Assembly: GCF_034190915.1 (NCBI RefSeq)
Contig: NW_026947484.1
Location: 81,043,982-81,107,981, forward strand
Source: Cavia porcellus
Lineage: Eukaryota > Chordata > Mammalia > Rodentia > Caviidae
Direction of reading: 5' to 3'
Length of the DNA: 64,000 nt
A model generated the notes under the pieces. That model was not told where the DNA came from and made no database searches. It worked only from the letters and a program-made list of their open reading frames with translations. Below, one piece after another: positions 22,718-34,104 of the stretch; the first letter of the stretch is position 1, and each line of letters begins with the position of its first letter. The position numbers were made by a program, and so were the translations under genes.

Positions 22718-22830
22718 TCCTCTTTTTTTCCTCCATCTATGTAGAGACAGACAGACAGAGATAGCGAGAAGGTGGGGAGGGAGAGAGACAGAGAGAGAGA
22801 GCAATACATACATATACACATGCAAGCATA
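22559..22830. repeat. Microsatellite cluster: (AT)n, two (GT)n tracts, (GA)-rich
   Basis: An AT run at 22556-22591 is followed by two copies of a TTCCATTGGnTTTTAATAGATG unit (22621-22642 and 22659-22680), each leading into a GT tract; the second tract is longer (22681-22714). GACA/GAGA repeats follow at 22745-22800. Confidence 0.9.
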
Positions 22831-23338
22831 GGGAAGCAAGACAACAGAAGATCCCTGAATTCATCCAGCTCTCCCAAGGTAAACAAGGGATCTCAAAGGG
22901 TGAAGAAAATAAAGTTCATAGGTGTCAGAACTCTATGAAAAGTTCATATAAGGTCTGACAAAAATAGAGAGTTCAAAAGGAAATGAACCAGAAGTTCAAA
23001 GGAACTTTCATTCACTCAACATTCCTATGGTGAATCTCAGGGAAATAGAGGAAAAAACTGGATGAACTAACCAAAACAGTTTAAAACTTGAATGGCAGAT
23101 TCAACAAGGATATGGAATCCTCCAAAAGATGTCAGATAGAAATACCTGAAATTAAAATTAATTATGCAATTAATACATTGAATAATTAACCAATATAAAT
23201 ACTGAGTGTCTGATATGTGAAACCAAAAGTTATCTGAACTTTTAATAAGTTTTAGAGTAAGTATGCTAGCGACATAATAAGTATAAAAAATTGGAGATTT
23301 TCGTCAAACTATAGATCAAGTTAAAAATGAGCTTTAAG
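22831..23338 (+). mobile_element. L1 ORF1-like remnant
   Basis: The A-rich stretch reads as decayed L1 5' UTR/ORF1 coiled coil (for example around 23041-23130: GGAAATAGAGG, GATGAACTAACC, GATATGGAATCCTCC). No open frame is left. It lies upstream of the ORF2 fragment at 24815. Confidence 0.45.
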
Positions 23339-23430
23339 GGGCCAGGGATATTGCTCAGCAGCTCAGTGACTGCCTGGTAAACACAAAGTCCTGAGTTCAG
23401 TTTCTGGGTGCCAAAAAACAAAAAAAAGCT
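23339..23430 (+). mobile_element. Degenerate ID-like SINE
   Basis: GGGGCCAGGGATATTGCTCAG resembles the head and A box, and CTGAGTTCAGTTTCTGGG the B box, followed by an A-rich tail. More diverged than the other ID copies. Confidence 0.6.
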
Positions 23431-23545
23431 TCAAATGATATCTCAAAGTGACTGAGAGTTGTAGCTGCTGATCATTTAAAAATATCCTATCATTGATAAT
23501 TTATACAGGCACAACTCATTGAATATTCTTATAAAAGTCAATTTA

Positions 23546-23839
23546 TTTTTTTTTATTTTAAAGAGAATAAAACAAAAGAGAACAAAACAAAGGAGATCAG
23601 AACCAAACAATGCAATCAACACAGGATTTCAAAGCAAGACCACAGGAAATCAACAGTGGTTACCATAATGTCTCTTGTTTTCTTCGAAATAGTTGTCCAT
23701 ATTTCACACACAATGAATTCAAACAAGAGAAAAATAGCGTAGAACCATTCAAAATAAAAGCATCGCAAAACCAGACAGAAAATCAACAATGACTACCATA
23801 ATGTCTCTTGTTCTCTTCGAAATAGCTGTCCATACCTTG
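23546..23839 (-). mobile_element. Unclassified A-tailed retroposon, copy 2, with internal duplication
   Basis: It is related to 21438-21723 and has the same polarity (A-rich tail on the minus strand). It is flanked by TAAAAGTCAATTTA (23532-23545) and TAAAAGCCAGTTTA (23840-23853), a duplication with two differences. A block of about 128 bp occurs twice inside it: ACCATAATGTCTCTTGTT...CGAAATAG is found at 23661-23691 and 23788-23825. Confidence 0.7.
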
Positions 23840-23853
23840 TAAAAGCCAGTTTA

Positions 23854-24814
23854 AAAAATATTTTCCTGTAAAGAGTTAATGGCCTGGCTGGTCTGTTAAT
23901 GATTTTGTTTATATGATCTAATTTAAATAGTTTTAAGACAGGCTTAAAAGGCTTGCTTGATTCTCTGTAGTAGATAAAGTACTAGTATTTTACTGTATAG
24001 TCTACTTAAAGGAAGTAGGTAAAGTGTATTTTTTTAAGTAATTTTGTTTCTATAGAAAAGCTGTGGAATATTTAGAAACAAAGATTTTGGAATTTTCTTC
24101 AAGAATGTTGTGTGTTCTTTTCTAGATATACAGAGCTTATGTTCATATATAACACAGCTTGGGATACAAAAATGAGTAATAAAATGTTTTTAATATATAT
24201 TTTTAAAAACTACCCATAACCTATTTTGGAGGACACCATAATTTTGTAATAACATAAAAGTTATACTGCTATTGTAAATTGATCATATCTGTTAAGAGTG
24301 TGTTTTAAGAAAAACATTTCTAAGCAGATAGCTTGTTTTAAGGATTTTTAACAATTCAAAATGTAATACATATGGAGATGATGTCAGAATTTTAGATTTA
24401 AAATAACAAGGCTTATGATACTGATTTGTTCTTTACAAATTTGCAATAAAACTTTAAAAAGAGAGATTTTATATTTGTAAAACAATTTCTTTTGTTCTCT
24501 GTCTTGTTAAGTGTTTAGGAAAATTAACACTAATGAAGTTTATCTTACATATTTGACTTTGGCTTATAGTTCTGGTTAAATAAATTATTGTTATGTATGA
24601 TTTGCTTTTTTAAAAAAATTGTCTTTGTATAATTGCAGTCACCCATGGTTGTTCCAATATGTTGTAAAAGTAACTGGTTTGTTTTGTTAAGTGACTAATT
24701 GTGTATTGCTTATGGTCATATAACTATAGTGTTCCTCTTACTGGATCAGAGACAATTTTGCTAAAAAAAAATGTAGCTTCTTAATAGAGTAGTGATTAAT
24801 CCTTTTATTGTGTT
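23854..24814. other. AT-rich stretch, nothing recognised
   Basis: Nearly 1 kb of AT-rich sequence with no open frame and no repeat I can name. The texture (long T-rich runs, GTTTTGTTAAG-type words) resembles decayed non-coding endogenous-retrovirus interior, but I found no landmark. Confidence 0.3.
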
Positions 24815-25945
24815 TACCTAAGAAATCCTAAAACAATTACTAAACTTAGTTGCATGGAAATTAAATAACACACTCCTGGACAATCAATGGGTCACAGATG
24901 AAATAAAAGAAAAAATTAAACAATTCCTACAGTTAAATGATATTGAAAATATGACATGCCAAAACTTAAGGAATACAGTGAAAACAGTCCTAAAGACAAT
25001 TTATAATGTTGAATTCCCACGTCAGAAAAAAAAAAAAAGAATGAGCTCAAATAAACAATCTAATGTTGAACTGCCAGCATCCAGGAAAAGAACAAGTCAA
25101 GCCCAAACCTTATATGAGGGAGACGAAATCACAAATTCAGAACATACTACTTCAAAATTATATCACAACAAATTAACAAATTTTAAAGAAATGCACAGAT
25201 TCCTAGACACATAGGAACTACCAAAACTAACCCAAGAAGACAAAAATATGCTTAACAACTCAGTAACAACCAATGAAATTGATAACATAGTCATTTATTA
25301 ACTTAAATAAAAACCAAAGACATGATGAATTTACTGCTGAATTCTACAGATCCTTTGAGCATGTTATATCACCAGTATTCCTCAAGTTCTTAAAAAAAAA
25401 TAAAATGGTAGAATACTCCCAAATTCATTTATGGAAACCAATGTTACCCTGATCCCAAAACTGGATAAAGAACTAACATAAAAGAACTGTAGGCCAATCT
25501 CCTTAATGAATTTAGGAGCAAAAGTCTTCAGCGTGATCCAACCAAATACAATGTAGTACATTATCAAAAAGATCATACATCATGGTCAACTAGGTTTCAT
25601 CCCAGAGATGCAAGGATAGTTCATTATACACAAATCAATAAATGTAGTACAGCATATAAAGAGGAGCAAAGTGAAAAAAAGTATGATTTTATCAACAGAT
25701 ACAAAAAAGGACTTCAACAAAACCCAACACCCCTTCAGGATAAAAACCCTAAAGCAAACATGTATACAAAGACCACACCTGAATAGGATAAAGGGTATTT
25801 ATCATAAACTGATATCCAGAATCATATTAAATGGTAAGAAACTAAAACTATTATGCCTCAAAACAAGACAAGGATATCCACTATCACCTCTTCTATTCAG
25901 CATAATACTTGAAACAGCCAGAGCAATTAGTTAAGAGAAATAAAA
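24815..25945 (+). mobile_element. L1 ORF2 fragment (reverse transcriptase, N-terminal part)
   Basis: Broken reading of L1 ORF2: a TPEFYRSF-like EFTAEFYRSFEHVI patch near 25326-25370, FMETNVTLIPKLDKE-like patch near 25428-25470, and a QGYPLSPLLFSIILE block at 25870-25914 that corresponds to the palm region. Stops are frequent. The sequence then jumps back to an earlier part of ORF2 at about 25970, so a second copy starts there. Confidence 0.8.
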
Positions 25946-25969
25946 ATGATATATATGAAAGGAAAAACT

Positions 25970-27251
25970 CAAATTAATGAACATGCGTAGAAAAATTCTC
26001 AACAAAATACTGACAAACAGAATGCAGCAAATCATAGAAAAAGTCATACCTCATGAACAAATAGGCTTTATCCAAGGGGTGCAAAGATGGTTCAACGTAT
26101 GAAAATTTGAGATGTAATCCATCATGCAAACAGAAGTACTGACAAAAAAATCACATAAGCATCTCCAATAGATGCAGAAAAAGTCTTTGACAAAATTCAA
26201 CATCCATTCATGTTAACAATCCTAAAGAAAATAGCTGTAGATGGATCTTACCTCAATTTGGTAAAGCTCATTTATGATTTACTTACAGTCAGCATCTTAT
26301 TAGAAGGGAAGAAACAAAATACTTTCCCTCTAAAATCAGGACAAAAGATTTCCACAATCTCAACTCGTTGAAACATTAGCCAGAACAATCAGGCAAGAAA
26401 ATACAAGGATATGTATGGGAAAGAAAGATATTATTTATGAATTGATGTGATCTACATATGAACCTCAAAATATTCCACCAAAAGACTCCTAAAATTGGTA
26501 ACCAAATTTAGCAGTGGAGCAGGAAGCATAAACAGGCCTCTTAGTCTATTTTTACCCTGTAAAAGTAAACTTTTAGTTAACTCAAACTTGATCTGCAGAG
26601 CGTGTTTTTTTCCCTAACTTTAATAAATGTTAAAAAATCAATAGCATTCCTGTATGCTAATAAAACTCACTGAGAAAACAGGGAAGCAGTGCCATTCACA
26701 ATAACATCAAGAAAAATCACTTAGAAATTAAAACACAAAGAAGTTAAAGACCTCAAAGATTACTCTGAAAAAAAAAGATGGAGGAGGACATCAGATAGTG
26801 GAAAGGTAACCGCTGTTTGCAAATAAACAGAACCAATATTCCCCTTCTAGGGGATTCCCCTAGATTCCTCTTCTAGGTACCTTCCCAAAGAGTTAAAGAT
26901 ATCATATTACAGTGATAACATGCACATCCATGTTTACAGCAACACAGTTTATAATAGCCAGTACTTGAGAATGACTCTTATGCCCATCGACAGATGAATG
27001 GGCAATGAAAATATTATATTTATACATAAAGAGCAAAATAAAAGATAGTAGGAAATAGCCAGATAGATCTTTTGAATATTGGAAGAGGACCAAGAGATGA
27101 AAGGAGAGAGAAGGGGAAGAGGAAGGGAAGAAAGATGAAAGAAAAGAACTGGAAAAAAAATAGAAATAAAGCTTTTGCAAAATAGAAGGGGACCAAGTAA
27201 TGGGTCAGGGAGGGAGGGAGTAGTAGGGAATTATATTTTTAAAAAATAGAA
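25970..27251 (+). mobile_element. Second L1 fragment (ORF2 to 3' UTR)
   Basis: It restarts at an [26 protein letters not shown] patch (25996-26061), upstream in ORF2 of where the previous copy ends. It runs through the palm to the C-terminal end and the 3' UTR (purine-rich GGGAAGAGGAAGGGAAG, 27113-27130). Its 3' tail was split by later insertions and resumes at 27680-27706 and 27873-27960. Confidence 0.75.
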
Positions 27252-27679
27252 TGTCTTGGTTAGTTTTATCATTGCTGAGATAAAAAATGCCCAACACCTA
27301 AAGTTAAAAAAGGAAAAGCTTGTTTAGCTCAGTTTGTAAAGGTTTCAGTTCATAGTTGGCTGGCTCCAAAGCAGCATGGCATGGCATAGGGTCATTATAG
27401 AGCAGGCAGGCAACAGACAGAAAGCAGCTAATGAGTGACGAAAAACAAGCAATGAGCAGTAACCCTCTTTCTGTCTTTATATTTTTATCCAGGCACCCAT
27501 ACCCAGAATAAGACGCCCTTGATCCTAGCCAGAACTATATGAAATCAATCAGTGGACTGATTTAGTAATCATACACCCTTAATCCCAGCATCACACACTC
27601 TCAATTCAGCCAGTTCTGAATCCCTCCCCACTATGACTATATGAGGCCTTTGGGGGACATCCAGACAAAAACCATAACA
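27252..27679 (-). repeat. MaLR-like solo LTR, antisense
   Basis: On the minus strand it begins TGTTATGGTTTTTGTCTGGATG followed by CCCCCAAAGGCC and ends AACCAAGACA, the layout of ORR1/MLT1-type LTRs. It is 428 bp and is flanked by TAGAA and CAGAA, a decayed 5-bp duplication. It sits in the 3' UTR of an L1. Confidence 0.6.
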
Positions 27680-27706
27680 CAGAATTAAGACATGTTATAT
27701 ACTGCA

Positions 27707-27872
27707 GCCTGGTGAGGTGGCACACACCTGTAATCCCAGTACTCAGGAGCTTGAGGCAGGAGGATCATTGCTAGTTCAAAATCAGCCTGGGCTACAAAAT
27801 AAGTTCAAGGCCAGCCTGAACTGCATAGTAGGACTTTGTCTCAAAAATAAATAAATAAATAAATAAAAAAAG
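27707..27872 (+). mobile_element. B1-like (7SL-derived) SINE
   Basis: GCCTGGTGAGGTGGCACACA, CTGTAATCCCAGTACTCAGG and GAGGCAGGAGGATC are the 7SL-derived landmarks with the B box. The tail is (AAAT)n, 27846-27870. It is inserted in an L1 3' tail. Confidence 0.9.
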
Positions 27873-27960
27873 ATTATGTACATGTGTCAACTGCCCACAA
27901 TAAATAAAATCATTGTGCACTACAAATATGTACTAATAAAAATTAAAAATAAAATACTAA
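27873..27960 (+). mobile_element. L1 3' tail, resumed after insertions
   Basis: TATGTACATGTGTCAACTGC, then TACAAATATGTACTAATAAA, matches the tail of the long L1 at 53970-54050. It is the end of the L1 that breaks off at 27251. Confidence 0.7.
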
Positions 27961-29580
27961 GAAAATCAAAAAATTTCTAGACCAATGTTTTCATCCTTTA
28001 ATCACGAGTAACACTCATACAGCTTGGTGAACCTCTGCACCGATTTGTTGGGGCAACAGTATCATGGAAAGAGGAGTGAAGTTAAGATCCCTCCAATAAA
28101 ACTTTGCTAATGATCACTGACAGACATTAGGTGATGTAACTATTACTTTAATGTCTAGATCTTTGTCCATAATGAGACTCTTGCTTTTTATGTTTCTCCT
28201 AATGTTTTCTCATGTATATTTCCTCATTCTTGCATCAACATAAAATTATGATGATAAGGTAGCTGAATAAAGACCAAATAAATGTAATATTTGGAAATGT
28301 TAAAGGTCTAGTAAGTAATTGAATGCTAGTATTGATAACAGTAAGTGTATACAAGTATTTAAGAAGGATAAATAACTTAAAAATAGTTTATCTGTCATGG
28401 CTGAAACATTCGTCCTTTCAATGAAAAGATGATATAATAATATGATAGAAAATGTTCTGTATAATAAGAAATACGAGGACAGCTGGACTGTGTTTAATAT
28501 AGTTCCCCCCAAAAGCCATTATTTAATAGCTGTGCTTTGTTTTTTCATCACTATATAGTTGAGAGTAACAAAAGTATGAGTGTGAGTGCATGTGTGTTTC
28601 TGTGTGTTTTATCAACAGAGACTCTATGAGATAGAACTTGTTATATACTCATTTGAGAACAAACAATGTGTGTGTGACTCTGTTTTATCAGCAGAGCCTC
28701 TATTGAGATACAACTGTTTATGTACTGAATGTCAATGCTAAGAAGACAGAACCAATAAACAGCCTGATCCAGAAGAGGTGTGGGCTGGCTGTGTCATACA
28801 GCAACACAAATCCCATGTAAATTCATTAGCCAAGTCAGCCTCCAGCCTATACTTGGTTATAGAGTTAGGTTATGTCAGAAAAGTTTGGATAGCATAATTG
28901 AATATAATGGGAAAATTATACAATTCTAGATTCTAACATAGTCTACAACCTAATTTGGGCACCGATTGGTTCAACAGTATGCCTCCCAATCACTTCTTTA
29001 TTTCCGCATTCTCTGGGACCACAGATAATCATTGCATATTAAATGATGGCAAACTGCCTTCTCCTCTTTGTATTTGAAGTTAGTTTTTCGGTGATGCTAC
29101 TCTTTTTCGTTCCTGAATCCAACCCAAAGGCTATGCTCAGGTGGGTGCTCAGGTGAACCATGGCATTTCCTTGTTACTTGCCCCATAACCCTATTAATCC
29201 CAGTAAAATCCCAATTTAAATTCTTTCATTTACATTACCATTAAGAAAATGTCTGAACTCTTTGGTGTTATATAATCCAAGATTTTCAGAAATTAAATGG
29301 TGATATTAGACTATTTTCTTTAAATGTTCCCCAGGTAAAGAATCCCCTGCCCCAGCCAATCTGAATGATAGTGAGAAACTCCTTGGATTTGACATGCATG
29401 GTCTTGCCTATGTTCAAGCTGTTTATTCTGCCTGGGATACTCATACTTTTCATCTCTTTGTCTTTTTGAAGAGCTTCTATACAGCTTTCAATACTTGTCC
29501 AGTGGTTCTCTACAATGATAGTTTTCTCAGTACCAGTTGTGGGTAGCTCCTTGAAAGGGTGGCCCATCATATTCATGCTT
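27961..29580. other. No gene recognised; partly repetitive
   Basis: AT-rich, without confident coding sequence. Two TGTGTGT...TTTTATCA(A/G)CAGAG(A/C)CTCTAT units at about 28588-28632 and 28667-28707 form a diverged short tandem duplication. The open frame at 29286-29576 (minus) has no similarity I recognise. Confidence 0.35.
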
Positions 29581-29880
29581 GTTACACCTTCAGATTTCGT
29601 AGCCTGCTATTGTCTCTTTATATTCTTGGGTCATCTCAGTCTCAGCCTTTCTTTTGGCTTCTTTTTTCCTGGAGACCACTTTACTACTGCTGTATGTTGC
29701 TCTTCGTAGAACCACCTGACTTATTCATCATTCAGGCCTTAGCTCAAATGTAACCTCTACAGAGGAGTGGGCTGCAGTCTTAGATATAAAGTATATCCAA
29801 CTTATCCTCCCAATCATTTTCTCATCATCCTGCTTCACTTCTGCTGACGCATTTGTTACTTTAAGAAATAATCTTGTGGA
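29581..29880 (+). mobile_element. L2 element, 5' part
   Basis: GGCCTTAGCTCAAATGTAACC and the following text to TTACTTTAAGAAATAATCTT match the ancient L2 3' region. It is interrupted by the TAF5L pseudogene and resumes near 32490. Confidence 0.65.
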
Positions 29881-31015
29881 GTGCGCCTGGCTGTTACATC
29901 GGTGTCCGGCCTGAGCCATGGGTGCCACAAGGTGGGGCATTAGTAGCAACAGCAGAGCTGCCTGGGAAACAGCACAGCTTCTAGTTCAAGTGTGTGACTG
30001 TCAGTCTGAGCAGAGACTGACTATGAAGTCATGAAATGGGTGTGCTCCGAGAACATCTAGATGGCAGTGTCCTACTGCCTCAAGTACAACAGGACGTGGA
30101 TTCAGATGGCCCCCTAAAGCAAAGCCTGGGTCTGTCTCAGACTGCTGAGGAGATGACACTGTCACAAATCAATTAATACCTGGTTGTGGCAACATAATGT
30201 CTGCAGCCTTTTGCCAGGCAGAACCTCAGAAATATGAAGTACAGTTTAGACAGCTGCAGAAATTTTCACTGATTCTCATTCCCAGTACTACCATGAAGTT
30301 ATGTCTTTCCTGTAGATAAATGTCTATCTTCATCTCAGTGTGGTCCAGAGCAGCCCCAAGAACACAGCGGTATTTCTATAGCTTCTATTCTGTAGGAATT
30401 CCTACAGAATACAAGCCACAAGGATGTTACTGAGCAGCTGCAGACCACCCAGACCATCCTGTCCAACTTCAAGCTTTGTGCATTCCTAGATAGAAGTATA
30501 TGGTGCACCTCCAGAAAGACAGCTACAACTATCTGATCTGCTACCTCCAAATGAGAACAATGTTGCTCTGTGCAAGGTCCTCATTTTACATATCCACCTG
30601 GATGTGCAGCCTGCCAAGAGAACATGCTACCAGCTCTATGCCAGTGTTGGTTCCTCTCACGGTGAGAGTAGCAGCCTGGAGCCTCTAGATGTGCCAAGCC
30701 TATTCTGCAGAACAAGGCTGCCTTGAAGATCTTACAGGAGAGCATCAGACTTATCTAGGATACCCACCCCACACACACCATCTGCTTTTATGCCTTCTAC
30801 AATGCAGAGCAGCTGCTAAACACTACAGAAACTGGGATCTAAGTAGTTTCACTAATACTGTGCTGCACCAAGGACATGCCTACCCTGCATGGGACCCTTT
30901 CTCAGCCCCTACAGATTGTATTTTGTCAATGGGTCCCATAACCGTACCACCAGGCTATGGTCTTTCAATCAGACATACCCACTGAGGATATATGTAGGAT
31001 ACCTGGCAGATGTGG

Positions 31016-31085
31016 ACGCTAACTACTTAGCCAAAGGCTAAGTAGATTCCACGCTAACTACTTAGCCACAGGCTCCACTGACAAG
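31016..31085 (+). repeat. 35-bp tandem duplication within the TAF5L pseudogene
   Basis: ACGCTAACTACTTAGCCAAAGGCT (31016-31039) recurs as ACGCTAACTACTTAGCCACAGGCT at 31051-31074. The first copy can also fold back: CTACTTAGCC pairs with GGCTAAGTAG (31023-31045). Confidence 0.9.
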
Positions 31086-32200
31086 ACTGTCTGGGTGTGA
31101 AGCACACAGCAGAGGAACTTGGGAAGCTCTTCACAGGCCACTGTGGCCTGCTGCTTTCTCTCCCAATGGAAAGTATTTGGCATATGCTGGCAAGAACAAG
31201 CAGTTGCAATTGTGGAAGCTGGCCTCATTTTTAAAAAGTTGACATGCCTCAGACATTATCACTAGCCTTTCCTTTAACTGTAATAGCAACCTAGTGGCTT
31301 CTGCCTCCATGGATAACTTAGTGTGCATCTGGGACCTCTGGAATACGTGCCATAGTGTGCCCATAGATGGCTCCTCCAGTGAGTTCGTGGTTATCTACAC
31401 TGAGCAGATGAGCAGTGTTCTGAACATGTAATCCAAGGCCTGAAACCTGCTTCTGGTGACCAGGATCACAAGGAGAATCAGCAACACTGATTCTTCCCTT
31501 AGTTGGAATGGACTGTTCTATGGTGAGAGACTCTGGCCATAGCATGGACATGCAGAGCAAATTAGTGATGGGTTGTGAAAGAGCCCAACCCCCATGCAGC
31601 CTGTGTGTCATGGGACTCAGGGAGGACCAAGGCATGGTTCTGGACTCGTAATGAGCACTAGGATGCTTTGAGGTCAGTGGCATGTTCCCAGGGGGCCCTT
31701 GGGACCCATGTGCAAGCACCTTCCTGTTTATGTCTTGTCCTCCTTCCAGCATACTTATTGAGGACAGCTACCAAGTGCCCCCCTGCAACATCCCTAGACA
31801 CCCTCAGTGGATCATCCTCAAGGAGAGACATGGGGACAGAACTGTGAAGGGGAACGATGAATCACTTTCTTGGATGACAGAACCAGGATTTTTTATTATT
31901 GCTATTATGACTATTACTCTTACTGTGAAGAGAAGACCTAGCACTGGCGGAGGGGAACATCTTCAGGTTTGACTCTTGGCACTGGCTGTGATACTGGTAA
32001 TTTTGAAATTCAGAGATTTTGGTAGCACATTGTATCAGGAAAAAGTAAAGCCTTGAGTGTACGTTGAGTACACCAAAAGTATATGGAAGTCGGTGGGTGG
32101 ATTGACTGAGAACACTGGACTCTTGCAGTGCTAGTGGGAAAGAGCATTTCTTGGCTGCACTTTTACCAATAATTTTCTTCCCTGAAAAGAAAGATTATGG

Positions 32201-32355
32201 TTGAATGGAGTGCAGCTTAGCGGTAATGCATTTGCTTAGCATGTGCAAGGCCCTCGGCTGAATCCCCAATACCACCAAAAAAAAAAAAAAAAAAAAAAAA
32301 AAGAAGAAGAAGAAGAAAAGAAAAGAAAAAGAAAACCCCCAAAACAAACAAACAA
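32201..32355 (+). mobile_element. ID-type SINE with complex A-rich tail
   Basis: GTGCAGCTTAGCGGTAATGC is the A-box part and GGCTGAATCCCC the B box; the tail has a long A-run, (GAA)n and A/C-rich blocks. Flanks AAAGATTATGGT (32190-32201) and AAAGATTCTGGT (32356-32367) differ at one base and are the target duplication. Confidence 0.85.
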
Positions 32356-32484
32356 AAAGATTCTGGTAAAGAATAATTAGGAATAAGTCACATGTCACCC
32401 TATACAAATTCTGATGTATGCAGAAAGGATTAAGTATTTCTGCCTTCCAAAAAGAACTATTTTATATTTTGTTTTCTATTAAAA

Positions 32485-32660
32485 TGTATTTAGTTTTTAA
32501 AAATCTTGTTTATTTATTGCTCTCCCTGTTCTTCCGTCCCCCACTAGAACATATTCCTCTGGCCAAGATGCAAGGTGCTTTCCTATTCACTCACTGATGT
32601 ATTTCTGATGACCATAACAGTACCTGATACATAATAGGTATCAAAAATTTTTTGGAATGA
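32485..32660 (+). mobile_element. L2 element, 3' part
   Basis: TTGTTTATTTATTGCTCTCCC, CCCCACTAGAACA, and CAGTACCTGATACATAATAGG followed by a TATCAAAAATTTTTTGGAATG end are the conserved L2 3' end. It continues the L2 that breaks at 29880. Confidence 0.8.
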
Positions 32661-32854
32661 TTGTATTTTCATAAAGGGTTTGTATCTGGAAGAATGGTAT
32701 AAGTAGGAATATTTTATGAGCTTCCCATGAGTCTAAATCTCTGCTCCTTCCAATTTTTCTCACAATGTCTGAGTCATTGTTTGAATGTGGTTTTTTTTTT
32801 TTCATAACTATTCTTACAGTTAAATAAAAGTTAAGGCTTAACTTTTCAAGGCCT

Positions 32855-33015
32855 TGTAGAGTACAGACATTGGGATCACATTGTCTAGGTTCAAATCCAA
32901 ACTCATGTATGATGTTGGGCAAGTAATTCAATCTCTGTGTCTCAGTTTCCATATTCATAAAATAATGTCTGCTTCATGAACTTGTGGGTTGATCATAAGA
33001 ACATGTACGCAACAT
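32855..33015 (+). mobile_element. MIR SINE
   Basis: GGTTCAAATCCAAACTC, then TTGGGCAAGTAATTCAATCTC, TGTGTCTCAGTTTCC and CATAAAATAATG are the MIR core and downstream region. Diverged, as expected for this ancient family. Confidence 0.85.
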
Positions 33016-33453
33016 TCAGAACAGTGTCTACATAGTAATTTCAATCTATATATTTGAATGATGACAAAATATTGATTCGTTTGGGTGCTAGGATACAATT
33101 TCAAATCCAAATAATAGGAGAACCTGTTATAATAGAATGTGATAGAGAAAGTTTATGTGACAGAACTACAAGCAGCAAGAAAATTGCTTCCAGAAATTCA
33201 AAACACAATAATTTATTAATTTTATTTTTAGACATTTGTAACACACATAAAAGTCTGAAAGTTAGAATACCTACATGATTTTGTGTTGAATGTTACAAAT
33301 TTTATTTTAAAATAGTCCCATAAATCTTACCTTGCATTGTAATATTTTAAAATAAAATCCATTATATCAAAATCTTGAGCATTTAAAAAGTTATAAAGAT
33401 CATGATTCAAGCCAATAATTTTGTGCTTTGAGATACAGTGGGTAAACACAGAT
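33016..33453 (-). other. 3' UTR and downstream flank of PLGRKT
   Basis: On the minus strand an AATAAA at 33301-33306 lies about 150 bases after the PLGRKT stop and is a plausible polyadenylation signal. Nothing else recognised; the frame at 33054-33278 has no support. Confidence 0.4.
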
Positions 33454-33575
33454 TCATTTGCCTAGGAAAAATTTACTCTGTTCCCTTCTAGCTTTTTCAA
33501 GGCTTTCGAAAGTGATCACTCCTTTTGGCAACTCCAACTTATTCTTTTCTGTTTCCAGTATGTCTTCAGCTTCAC
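33454..33575 (-). CDS. PLGRKT: PLGRKT, last coding exon
   Basis: This exon encodes the C-terminal end of the plasminogen receptor with a C-terminal lysine, an integral membrane protein that captures plasminogen at the cell surface through that lysine. The acceptor ends in TTAAG before 33575, and the first codon (Gly) is completed from the previous exon. The readable segment begins GEAEDILETEKNKLELPKG and ends EQSKFFLGK before the stop at 33454-33456. The terminal residue is Lys, as the name of the family requires, so the plasminogen-binding feature is kept. Only three conservative differences from the human tail are obvious. Confidence 0.93.
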
Positions 33576-34104
33576 CTTAAAATAAAGAACAGAAACATGT
33601 AAGACGACAGAGGCATTTTTTGAGGAAGCCTGATTGCCATGTTCCATTGAAAAGCTGTAGCATTGTATAGGGCCACACCCTCAAATCTCAGTTACACATT
33701 TCACCCATTTTCCTCAGGAGTAGTATACCTCCCACAGGAAACAAAATAATGAACAAAATAATGATTCATAGACAAGTCAAGTGCTAGAGATTTATGTTTG
33801 ACAGAGGACAGCATTTTAAAGTGTAGACAGGAAAGAACTCCAAGGTAAATAATTTTCCCCTTGAACCAAAGTCAAGATAATCAGTATTAATTGTATGCGG
33901 AAAGGCTTGGGAAGGAGATCTAGATATATTCCTAGACATCGCCCCTTAACATAAACTAAGTATGATAAATAATGAGAGAAAATAATGTCTCCTAAAAAGT
34001 CCAATTATTCAGGAAAGCTATTCATTTACCTGAAATCACTTAAAATATCCAAAATAATATTAAATATTTATTAGTTATTGTATGTATTACACACATACAT
34101 ATAC

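Larger units (their letters stand above)
29881..32480 (+). pseudogene. TAF5L: Processed pseudogene of TAF5L
   Basis: This is an intronless, decayed copy of the mRNA for TAF5L, a WD40 subunit of the PCAF/SAGA-type histone acetyltransferase complexes. The 5' UTR-like part starts near 29881 and the start codon corresponds to 30031. Recognisable translated blocks, in shifting frames: DSDGPLKQ (30098-30121), QEDSYNYLICYLQM (30512-30555), FTNTVLHQGHAYPAWD (30848-30895), VCIWDLWNT (31323-31349) and DGSSSEFVV (31366-31392); the stop is at about 31488-31490, followed by 3' UTR. About 100 residues, the first WD repeats, are deleted at about 30830, and a 35-bp tandem duplication lies at 31016-31085. The copy splits an L2. 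An ID SINE later entered its 3' end at 32201-32355. The many stops rule out function. Confidence 0.9.

Noticed and set aside
22641..22958. 105-residue frame rich in Val and Cys
   Set aside because: It is translated (GT)n microsatellite.
30689..30985. 98-residue frame in the TAF5L-like region, considered as a functional gene
   Set aside because: The WD40 reading shifts frame repeatedly, lacks the first repeats and has no introns; it is a processed pseudogene.
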